Source of the DNA: JBDHZK01 sp039811865
GTDB taxonomy: Bacteria; Actinomycetota; Actinomycetes; Propionibacteriales; Propionibacteriaceae
Assembly (NCBI GenBank): GCA_039811865.1
Contig: JBDHZK010000035.1
Location: 1 to 19,936, forward strand
Length of the DNA: 19,936 nt
Direction of reading: 5' to 3'
The translations under genes and the position numbers were made by a program. How positions within the stretch are numbered: position 1 is the first letter of the stretch; each line of letters starts with the position of its first letter. The notes under the pieces are model-generated. The model was not told the DNA's origin. It saw only the letters and a list, made by a program, of their open reading frames with translations, and did not search any database. This document shows, piece by piece, positions 13,890-19,936 of this stretch.

Positions 13890-13912
13890 GTTAATAGTTA
13901 AGCTTAGTTAAC
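13890..13912. promoter_or_regulatory. GTTAA-rich candidate MarR operator in the divergent crt promoter region
   Basis: GTTAA occurs three times (13890, 13897, 13907). The right part is the near-palindrome GTTAAGCTTAGTTAAC (13897-13912), with TAAGCTTA (13899-13906) at its heart. This AT-rich island stands out against the GC-rich surroundings and lies 15 bases before the MarR start and about 85 bases before idi. Both divergent promoters should overlap it. TAAGCT at 13899-13904 with TTTCAT 17 bases upstream is a weak plus-strand promoter candidate. The size and symmetry suit a MarR dimer site. Confidence 0.6.
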
Positions 13913-13997
13913 GATCCTGCTTAGCGGGAGTGCGAAAACCGCCAAGATCATCCCGCGAATGTTGGATCGAGGCCACTGCAAGCGTTTGGAGGCGGCG

Positions 13998-14594
13998 ATG
14001 GGTCATCCGGCGATCCCGACCGACGACCTCGTCGGCGACCACGTTGTGCTGCTGGCCGGCGACGGGACGCCGCTGGGGACGTCCCCGCGAGGCAGCGTCC
14101 ACAGTGCGCGGACCCCACTCCACCTCGCCTTCTCCTGCTACTTGTTCGATGAGGACGGCCGGGTGCTGCTGACCCGTCGGGCGCTTTCGAAGCGGACGTG
14201 GCCCGGGGTCTGGACGAACAGTTTCTGCGGTCACCCGCGCTGGGCCGAGCGCCCCGAGGACGCCGTCGCCCGGCGCGGACTGACGGAACTGGGCGTCCGG
14301 CCCGAGGAGATCCGGTGCGTGCTCCCGGACTTTCGCTATCGCGCCGTGGACGACTCGGGCATCCAGGAGAACGAGATCTGTCCGGTGTTCGTCGGGTGGG
14401 TGCCCAACCAAGCGCGCCTCACCCTCGACCCCGACGAGTGCGCCGCGTACCAATGGGCGTCGTGGTCGCAGGTGATCGCCGCCGTCGCGGCCGTCCCGGC
14501 GCTGGTCAGCCCGTGGGCCGCACTGCAGGTGCCGCTGCTGGCGCAAGTCCTCGACCCGGACGGACCCAAGGTGCCCAGCGGGGCTCAGTCATGA
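13998..14594 (+). CDS. idi: isopentenyl-diphosphate delta-isomerase, type I
   Basis: A 198-residue Nudix-fold enzyme that interconverts IPP and DMAPP, supplying the starter for GGPP. The catalytic cysteine is Cys77 in TNSFCGHP, and the catalytic/metal glutamates are in ENEICPVF (124-131, with Glu126 matching E. coli Glu116). A conserved Nudix-like helix lies in EDAVARRGLTELGV. ATG 13998 is chosen because GGAGG (13988-13992) precedes it by 5 bases. An in-frame ATG at 13959 lacks a ribosome-binding site. It is the first gene of the carotenoid operon, and its TGA overlaps crtE (ATGA, 14591-14594). Confidence 0.93.
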   Translation: MGHPAIPTDDLVGDHVVLLAGDGTPLGTSPRGSVHSARTPLHLAFSCYLFDEDGRVLLTRRALSKRTWPGVWTNSFCGHPRWAERPEDAVARRGLTELGVRPEEIRCVLPDFRYRAVDDSGIQENEICPVFVGWVPNQARLTLDPDECAAYQWASWSQVIAAVAAVPALVSPWAALQVPLLAQVLDPDGPKVPSGAQS

Positions 14595-15670
14595 TCGCCG
14601 AGGAGCAGACGCTGGCCGCGGTCGAAGCCCTGGTGGATGAGACGCTGGCCAGCCTGGACGCGCAATGGCTGGAGTTGGCCGCACCCGTCAAGCCGCGGCC
14701 GGGCGTCCTGCACACCGACAGCATCCTCGACCTGTACCGCGCACTGGTGCGCAGCGGCGGCAAGAAGATCAGGCCGCGGATGGTCCACTGGGGCTGGGCG
14801 GCGGCCGGGGCGCCGCCGGACGGCCACCGCCACGTCGTCCGCGCGGCTGCGGCGTTGGAGTTGTTGCATGCCTTCGCGTTGATCCACGACGACGTGATGG
14901 ATGAGTCGGCGTCTCGTCGTGGCCACCCGTCCGTGCACGCCGCCGCGGCCGAGCAGCACCGTTCGCGCGGGGCGTCCGGGGCGGCGGCTCGCTACGGGGA
15001 GAGCATCGCGATCCTGGTCGGCGATCTAGCCCACGAGGAGGCCTGCGCCCTGGCGATGGACCTGCCTGCACCCATGCGCCGGCTTTGGCGGACGCTTTCG
15101 GTGGAGTTGATGCTGGGGCAAGGACGCGACCTGGTCGGGGCGGCCAACCGCCGCCGGGACCTGGAGCACGCCCGCGAGGTGGCCCGCGTGAAGTCGGGGG
15201 CCTACACGATCTCGCGTCCGCTGCAGTTGGGCGCGGCCGCGGCCGGGGCGTCTGAGCGCACGGTCGCGGCTCTGCTGGCGTTCGGCGAGCACCTGGGGCT
15301 CGCGTTCGCCCTGCGCGACGATCTGCTCGGGGTCTTCGGCGACCCGGGCCAAACGGGCAAGCCGGTCGGGGACGACCTGGTCGCGGGCAAGCCGACGGTG
15401 CTGTTCGCCCTAGCCACCGCGAGCTTCCCGGAGAGCCCGACCAACGGCAACCCCCGCCTGACCCGGTCCGGGCTACTGCACCTCGAGGCGGGGGACGTCC
15501 CGGCCGTACAGCGTCGGCTGCGCGAGAGCGGAGTGATCGACCGGGTCGAGGGCATGATCGCCGAGTCGGTGGCGGCCGCAAAGGCCGCATTGGAGGATAC
15601 GGCGGTCGAGCCACGGGCCGCCTCGGCCCTGGGGGCGTTGGCCGATCGAATCGCGTGGCGATCCGCATGA
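14591..15670 (+). CDS. crtE: geranylgeranyl diphosphate synthase
   Basis: A 359-residue all-alpha trans-isoprenyl diphosphate synthase. The first aspartate-rich motif is HDDVMDESASRRG (DDVMD, 100-104), the second is RDDLLGVFGD (from 242) with the GKPVGDDL tail, and GGKKIRPRM (57-64) binds the allylic or IPP phosphates. The DDLLGVFGD form is usual in actinobacterial IdsA/CrtE proteins. Chain length cannot be proven from sequence, but its place between idi and crtI/crtB makes C20 the expected product. It is coupled by ATGA overlaps on both sides. No pause or frameshift is seen. Confidence 0.92.
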   Translation: MIAEEQTLAAVEALVDETLASLDAQWLELAAPVKPRPGVLHTDSILDLYRALVRSGGKKIRPRMVHWGWAAAGAPPDGHRHVVRAAAALELLHAFALIHDDVMDESASRRGHPSVHAAAAEQHRSRGASGAAARYGESIAILVGDLAHEEACALAMDLPAPMRRLWRTLSVELMLGQGRDLVGAANRRRDLEHAREVARVKSGAYTISRPLQLGAAAAGASERTVAALLAFGEHLGLAFALRDDLLGVFGDPGQTGKPVGDDLVAGKPTVLFALATASFPESPTNGNPRLTRSGLLHLEAGDVPAVQRRLRESGVIDRVEGMIAESVAAAKAALEDTAVEPRAASALGALADRIAWRSA

Positions 15671-17145
15671 GTCGCGTGGTGGTCCTCGGGGCGGGACTGG
15701 CGGGCCTTGCCGCAGCTTGCCATCTGATTGCCGACGGTCACCAGGTGAGTGTGCTGGAGCGCGAGTCCGTACCCGGCGGACGCTGCGGCGCGCTTCGGCA
15801 GGACGGCTTCGCCTTCTCCTCCGGCGCGACCGTATTGACCATGCCCGAACTGGTCGCCGAGCCGCTTGCCCGGATCGGGACACCGCTGGCCGACGTCCTC
15901 GACCTGACCCGGCTGGACCCGGGCTATCGCGCCCACTTCCACGACTCCTCCTCCCTGGACGTCCCGGCCTCGACCGGCGCGTTCAGGGAGGAGATCGCCA
16001 GCGCGGTCGGATCGGACGCAGCGGCCGCCTTCGACCGGTTCGTGGCCTGGCTGGGGGAGTTGTACGACATCGAACTGCCCAACTTCATCGACCGCAATTT
16101 CGACTCCGTGGCCGGGCTGGCGTGGCCGCCGTCCGCGGCGGCCAAGCTGCTGAGGATGGGCGCCTTCGACTCGCTGGACGCCGTGGTCCGGCGCTTCTTC
16201 GGCGACGAGCGTCTCGTCCGGTTGTTCACGTTCCAGGCCCTTTATGCAGGGCTGTCACCGCTCAAGGCCCGCGCCCTCTACGCGGTGATCGCCTACATGG
16301 ACACGATCCGCGGCGTCTACCACCCGCGCGGCGGCATGGTGGCCGTCCCCCAGGCGATGGCGGATGCGCTGCGCGCCGCGGGAGCGGACCTCCACTACGA
16401 CACCACGGCCCGGGCGGTGCTGCGTCGCGGCGGACGGGTGGCCGGGGTCGAGACCGGCGACGGGGAGCGCATCGGAGCGGACGCGGTGGTGTGCACGCTG
16501 GACCCGCCTGTCGCCTATCGCGAGTTGCTTCGGGACCTGACGCTGCCGCGTCCCTTGCGCGAGCCGCGCTATTCGCCCTCGGCACTGGTCTGGCACGTCG
16601 GCGTCCGCGGCGTCCCTCGCGGCGTGGCGCATCACAACATCTACTTCGGCCAAGACTGGACGGGAGCGTTCGACGATCTGATCGAGCGCCGAACCATGAT
16701 GACCGACCCGTCCCGGCTGGTCAGCGTCCCCTCGCTCACCGACCCGGACGCGGCCCCGCCCGGCCACAGCGCGCTGTACGTCCTGGAGCCCGTTCCGGAC
16801 CTGGGCTCGGGCATCGACTATGCGCGCGAGGCGCCGCCCGCCCGCGAGCGGTTGCTGGAGTTCCTGGCGGAGCAGGGGTACCCGACCGACATCGTCACCG
16901 AGCGGCTGGTGACCCCATTGGACTGGCAGGCCCAGGGCCTTGCCGCGGGGACGCCGTTCGCGCTCGCCCACACCTTCGCCCAAACGGGCCCGTTCCGGCC
17001 GGCCAACGTCGAACGCCGAGCACCCGGGCTGTTTTTCGCCGGGTCGGGGACCGTACCCGGCGTGGGCATCCCGATGGTGCTGATCAGCGGCAAGCTCGCC
17101 GCCCGGCGCGTCTCGCGCTACCTGCCCGCGGAGGTGCGCGGATGA
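15667..17145 (+). CDS. crtI: phytoene desaturase
   Basis: A 492-residue FAD-dependent CrtI-type desaturase that converts 15-cis-phytoene stepwise to lycopene. The dinucleotide-binding fold opens the protein (VVVLGAGLAGLAAACHL, then LERESVPGGRCG), the middle has YAVIAYMDTIRGVYHPRGGM typical of bacterial CrtI, and the C-terminal flavin-binding end reads GLFFAGSGTVPGVGIPMVL. Length is normal. The number of desaturation steps cannot be read, but the cyclase and CrtU genes downstream imply lycopene. ATG 15667 overlaps the crtE stop; GTG 15655 in frame is less likely because the family starts at MSRVVVLGAG. The enzyme should associate with the membrane, where its substrate is dissolved. Confidence 0.93.
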   Translation: MSRVVVLGAGLAGLAAACHLIADGHQVSVLERESVPGGRCGALRQDGFAFSSGATVLTMPELVAEPLARIGTPLADVLDLTRLDPGYRAHFHDSSSLDVPASTGAFREEIASAVGSDAAAAFDRFVAWLGELYDIELPNFIDRNFDSVAGLAWPPSAAAKLLRMGAFDSLDAVVRRFFGDERLVRLFTFQALYAGLSPLKARALYAVIAYMDTIRGVYHPRGGMVAVPQAMADALRAAGADLHYDTTARAVLRRGGRVAGVETGDGERIGADAVVCTLDPPVAYRELLRDLTLPRPLREPRYSPSALVWHVGVRGVPRGVAHHNIYFGQDWTGAFDDLIERRTMMTDPSRLVSVPSLTDPDAAPPGHSALYVLEPVPDLGSGIDYAREAPPARERLLEFLAEQGYPTDIVTERLVTPLDWQAQGLAAGTPFALAHTFAQTGPFRPANVERRAPGLFFAGSGTVPGVGIPMVLISGKLAARRVSRYLPAEVRG

Positions 17146-18065
17146 CCCGGAGCTCCGGAGCGGCGGTCGCCGCCACGGCCAGCACAGAGGCGGACGTCCT
17201 GCGCCTGGGCTACCGCAAAGCCGCCGCGATTACGCGGCGCTTCGGCACCACCTATTACTGGGGGGTCCAGCTGCTAGCCCCCCGACAGCGCCGCCACGTC
17301 TACGCGGTCTATGCCCTGTGCCGGCTGGCCGACGACATCGTCGACGCCCCCGGCGCGACGCGCGGCGATGTCAGCGCCACCTCGGCAGCCCTACAGGCAT
17401 TCCAAGAGAGGTTCAACGCCGCGCTCCGGACGGGCCACTCACCAGACCCCGTGCTTGCCGCGGCGGCACACACCGCCCGAACGCGCGGGGTTGAAGGTTC
17501 TTGCTTCGACCGGTTCTTCGGCGCGATGCGCCAGGATCTGACCACGGCGCGCTACGAGACCTGGGCCGACCTGTGCGGCTACATGGACGGCTCGGCCGCC
17601 GTCATCGGCGAGATGATGCTGCCGGTCCTCGAGCCCAACTCCCCGGCCGCGGTCGAACCGGCTCGGGCGTTGGGGATGGCCTTCCAGCTCACCAACTTCC
17701 TGCGCGACGTCGGCGAGGACCTCGACCGAGGCCGGATCTACCTGCCGATGGCCGAGATGCGCGCGGTCGGCGCGGACGCCACGTTGCGCCGGGTGAACCA
17801 GCCGTGGCGGGAGTTCATGCGCTTCCAGATCGCCCGCAACCGCGAGTTGTACGTCGCCGCGGGGGAGGGGTTGAGGTACCTGCCGCCACCTTCGGCCCGC
17901 TGTGTGGCCGCGGCTCGGCAGTTGTACGCGCGGATCCTGAACGAGATCGAGGCTTCCGACTACGACGTCTTCACCCGCCGGGCCAGGGTGAGCACCTGGC
18001 GCAAGCTCGGCACCTTGGCGCGCTTGACGCTTTCGGCGCGCCGGACCGGTTCCAAGGTGGTCTGA
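17142..18065 (+). CDS. crtB: phytoene synthase
   Basis: A 307-residue head-to-head prenyltransferase that joins two GGPP molecules to phytoene. The two aspartate motifs are YALCRLADDIVD (DDIVD, 64-68) and LRDVGEDLDRGRIYLP (DVGED, 189-193), and the preceding FQLTNF is conserved. The family signature YRKAAAITRRFGTTYYWG is near residues 24-41. A short non-conserved N-terminus of about 18 residues precedes the fold. It overlaps crtI by ATGA and is followed by the cyclase gene after 2 bases. Confidence 0.93.
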   Translation: MTRSSGAAVAATASTEADVLRLGYRKAAAITRRFGTTYYWGVQLLAPRQRRHVYAVYALCRLADDIVDAPGATRGDVSATSAALQAFQERFNAALRTGHSPDPVLAAAAHTARTRGVEGSCFDRFFGAMRQDLTTARYETWADLCGYMDGSAAVIGEMMLPVLEPNSPAAVEPARALGMAFQLTNFLRDVGEDLDRGRIYLPMAEMRAVGADATLRRVNQPWREFMRFQIARNRELYVAAGEGLRYLPPPSARCVAAARQLYARILNEIEASDYDVFTRRARVSTWRKLGTLARLTLSARRTGSKVV

Positions 18066-18067
18066 TC

Positions 18068-18433
18068 GTGGGTCACTACACCTACCTGGGCCTCATGGCG
18101 GGATGCTTGCTGATCACCGCACCCTTGGAGTGGGTGTTCGGCGCCCGGGTCTATCGGCGACCCAAGCGGCTGCTGGTGACCCTCCTCCCCGTGGCCGCGG
18201 TCTTCGTGGTCTGGGACGCCTTCGCGATCATCCGCGGGCACTGGTGGTTCTCACCGGCGCAGACGACCGGATGGAGGCTCGGCGTCATCCCGGTCGAGGA
18301 GCTCGCCTTCTTCGTCGTCATCCCCATCTGCGGGCTACTCACGCTGGAGGCGGTGGAGGCGGTGGGGCGCCGGTTCCGGCGCACCCCGAGTTCGCCCCAG
18401 GCCGCGCGTCCCGCGGATCAGGGGGGTGGCTGA
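18068..18433 (+). CDS. crtYc: lycopene cyclase, first subunit (CrtYc/CrtYe type)
   Basis: A 121-residue membrane protein of the lycopene cyclase domain family, with three predicted helices (about 5-22, 31-48 and 75-97). The catalytic-type motif is PVEELAFF near 75-82. It needs the next gene product as partner, as in the heterodimeric cyclases CrtYc/Yd (beta), CrtYe/Yf (epsilon) or CrtYg/Yh. Sequence alone does not tell which ring is formed; the CrtU gene downstream favours beta rings, hence the symbol. The GTG at 18068 is used: it lies 2 bases after crtB and AAGG (18054-18057) is upstream. The stop overlaps the next ATG (TGATG, 18431-18435). Confidence 0.85.
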   Translation: MGHYTYLGLMAGCLLITAPLEWVFGARVYRRPKRLLVTLLPVAAVFVVWDAFAIIRGHWWFSPAQTTGWRLGVIPVEELAFFVVIPICGLLTLEAVEAVGRRFRRTPSSPQAARPADQGGG

Positions 18434-18786
18434 TGCCCGAGTACAGCGTCCTGACCGTCATCGCGGTGCTCGGGGTGGTGGCGGTGGAGACCTGGTGGCT
18501 GCGAACCGGGCTGTTCCGGCGGGTCGGCTACTGGGTGGCGATGGCGATCGTGTTCACCTTCCAGGTGCTCGTGGACGGGTGGCTGACGCGCCTGGACGAC
18601 CCAGTAGTCGGCTATGCGCCGCAGCACTTCTCGGGGCTGCGGTTTCCCTGGGACATCCCGGTCGAGGACTTCGGGTTCGGTTTCGCCCTGGTGACGCTGG
18701 CGATGCTGCTTTGGGTGCGCCGCGACCTGGGTCAGGACGCGCCCGGGGGTCCCCGTACCGACCGGCGAAAGGCGGACGTCCGATGA
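18433..18786 (+). CDS. crtYd: lycopene cyclase, second subunit (CrtYd/CrtYf type)
   Basis: A 117-residue membrane protein, the partner of the preceding subunit. Three helices are expected (about 4-22, 33-50 and 76-95). The motif PVEDFGFGF near 76-84 corresponds to PVEELAFF in the first subunit, so the pair probably arose by duplication. Together they close the ends of lycopene. GGGGGGTGG directly upstream is a rich ribosome-binding site. The TGA overlaps the crtU start (ATGA, 18783-18786). As for its partner, beta- or epsilon-ring formation is not settled by sequence. Confidence 0.85.
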   Translation: MPEYSVLTVIAVLGVVAVETWWLRTGLFRRVGYWVAMAIVFTFQVLVDGWLTRLDDPVVGYAPQHFSGLRFPWDIPVEDFGFGFALVTLAMLLWVRRDLGQDAPGGPRTDRRKADVR

Positions 18787-19936
18787 AGCGTTGGGTACCC
18801 GGGCGCGATCCCCGGGCCGTCTTTCACCCAGCCGTCCCTCCAGCCGGTGCCCCGCGCCGAACGGGCCGAGTCGTCGTCGTGGGCGGTGGGATCGCGGGCT
18901 TGGCCGCCGCAACCGGGTTGGCCGAACGGGGTGTCGCCGTCACCGTGGTCGAGGCCCAGGCAGGCCTGGGCGGTCGCGTCCGCGCGTGGCCGATCGAGCT
19001 GCCGGACGGGTCGCACGGCTCGATGAGCCGCGGATTCCATGCCTTCTTCCGCCAGTACTACAACTTGCGGTCGCTGCTGAGCCGAGCCGACCCGACGTTG
19101 GAGCGCCTGCGTCCACTCGCCGACTACCCGCTCCGGGCGGCCAACGGCACGTTCGAGTCGTTCGCCGGGGTTCCACGCACACCCCCGCTCAACCTGGTGG
19201 GTTTCGTGGCGCGCAGCCCGTCCTTCACCCTCGCCGACCTGACCCGGGTAGACGTCAAAGCCGCGCTCGGGCTGCTGCAGGTGAGTTTTCCCGCGAGCCT
19301 TTCCGCCTGGGACGGCGTCAGCGCCGCGGAACTGCTGGACCGGCTGCGATTCCCCGTGCGCGCCCGGCACCTGGCATTGGAGGTGTTCGCGCGGAGCTTC
19401 TTCGCCGCCGCACAGGACTTCTCGGCCGCTGAGCTGCTGGCGATGTTCCACGCCTACTTCGTCGGTTCGGCCGAGGGGTTGGTGTTCGACGTCCCCGACG
19501 ACGACTACGACACGAGTCTGTGGGCACCGCTGGCTGGATATCTGACCGGGCGCGGCGTCGACTTCGTCACCCGCACGCGCGTCGAAGCTGTGACGGTTGG
19601 CGACGGCGAGGTCGTCGTCCACACCGACGCCAGCGACTTGGCCGCGGACCAGGTCGTCTTGGCGCTGCCCACGCAACCGCTGCGTGAGCTGGTCGCGGCC
19701 AGCCCAACCCTCGGCGAACCGTCCTGGCGCGAACGAATCGCCGAACTGCGCTCGGCCCCGCCGTTCGGGGTGCTGCGCCGCTGGCTGGACGCCGCGGTGG
19801 ACGCCCCACCGTTCGAGGCGACCACCGGCTACGCCGCGTGCGACAACGTCAGCCTGGTGGACCGATTCGAGGCGACGGCGCGACGCTGGCGGGCCGCGCA
19901 CGGCGGTTCGGTGGTCGAACTGCACGGGTATGCGCT
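18783..19936 (+). CDS. crtU: carotene desaturase/methylase CrtU (partial, runs off the window)
   Basis: 384 complete codons are visible with no stop; the gene continues past the right edge. The FAD-binding fold is VVVVGGGIAGLAAATGL (30-46), followed by VVEAQAGLGGRV. The stretch GFHAFFRQYYNLRSLLSR, then PLADYPL and PRTPPLNLVGFVARSPSF, is characteristic of CrtU, which desaturates beta-rings and shifts a methyl group to give aromatic phi-rings (isorenieratene, via beta-isorenieratene). An N-terminal extension of about 27 residues precedes the fold. Its place as last gene after two cyclase genes matches the Brevibacterium and Streptomyces crt clusters. The assignment would weaken if the unseen C-terminus differs. 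Confidence 0.85.
   Translation, partial: MKRWVPGRDPRAVFHPAVPPAGAPRRTGRVVVVGGGIAGLAAATGLAERGVAVTVVEAQAGLGGRVRAWPIELPDGSHGSMSRGFHAFFRQYYNLRSLLSRADPTLERLRPLADYPLRAANGTFESFAGVPRTPPLNLVGFVARSPSFTLADLTRVDVKAALGLLQVSFPASLSAWDGVSAAELLDRLRFPVRARHLALEVFARSFFAAAQDFSAAELLAMFHAYFVGSAEGLVFDVPDDDYDTSLWAPLAGYLTGRGVDFVTRTRVEAVTVGDGEVVVHTDASDLAADQVVLALPTQPLRELVAASPTLGEPSWRERIAELRSAPPFGVLRRWLDAAVDAPPFEATTGYAACDNVSLVDRFEATARRWRAAHGGSVVELHGYA

Noticed and set aside
13959..13997. Longer idi start at ATG 13959
   Set aside because: No ribosome-binding site precedes it, while GGAGG stands correctly before ATG 13998, where the family similarity begins.
15717..17141. Upstream extension of the crtB frame through crtI
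   Set aside because: The extension is an alternative frame of crtI with Arg/Gly/Pro-rich translation. The real crtB start overlaps the crtI stop at 17142.

Overview
This is a high-GC actinobacterial chromosome segment with about 20 genes. It contains no rRNA, tRNA, CRISPR array or insertion sequence that I can see. The order of O-methyltransferase, ECF sigma factor, ZAS anti-sigma factor and TatB, followed by an MgtE-N/CBS protein, a DUF1003 protein and Mrp, matches the sigE neighbourhood of Mycobacterium tuberculosis (Rv1220c to Rv1234) as I remember it. Protein style, frequent leaderless starts and a heterodimeric C50/C40-type lycopene cyclase also point to Actinomycetia. I cannot name the genus from the sequence alone.

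Region 1 (1-5911, all plus strand) is a cell-envelope stress and housekeeping block. After a 358-base non-coding lead with an 85-bp palindromic repeat come an O-methyltransferase and a coupled TB7.3-like biotinyl protein, then dapA, sigE, its anti-sigma factor rseA, tatB, a soluble MgtE-N/CBS protein and a DUF1003 membrane protein. Region 2 (5972-7974, minus strand) holds a HAD hydrolase and the Fe-S carrier ATPase Mrp. Region 3 (8053-11636, plus strand) holds an ArsR-like regulator with a membrane-anchored serine beta-lactamase-fold hydrolase, then a CitE/malyl-CoA-lyase-like protein coupled to a YflT-type stress membrane protein. A second copy of the 85-bp repeat lies in the following 394-base intergenic region, which ends in a strong hairpin terminator for trpB2.

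Region 4 (12031-19936) is a carotenoid locus. On the minus strand a MarR regulator overlaps a TrpB2-type tryptophan synthase gene. Divergent from it, on the plus strand, is a seven-gene operon in the order idi, crtE, crtI, crtB, two lycopene cyclase halves and crtU. Nearly every junction overlaps by one to four bases. The enzymes form a complete route: IPP/DMAPP balance, GGPP, phytoene, lycopene, a ring-closed carotene, then ring desaturation and methylation by CrtU. The predicted end product is an aromatic carotenoid of the isorenieratene type. A GTTAA-rich operator sits in the divergent promoter region, and by analogy with CrtR of Corynebacterium the MarR protein is the likely repressor.

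The most distinctive non-coding signals are the two-copy 85-bp inverted repeat, and a repeated arrangement in which a TANNNT -10 box lies 6-7 bases before the start codon at seven genes, implying leaderless mRNAs. CrtU runs off the right end of the window.
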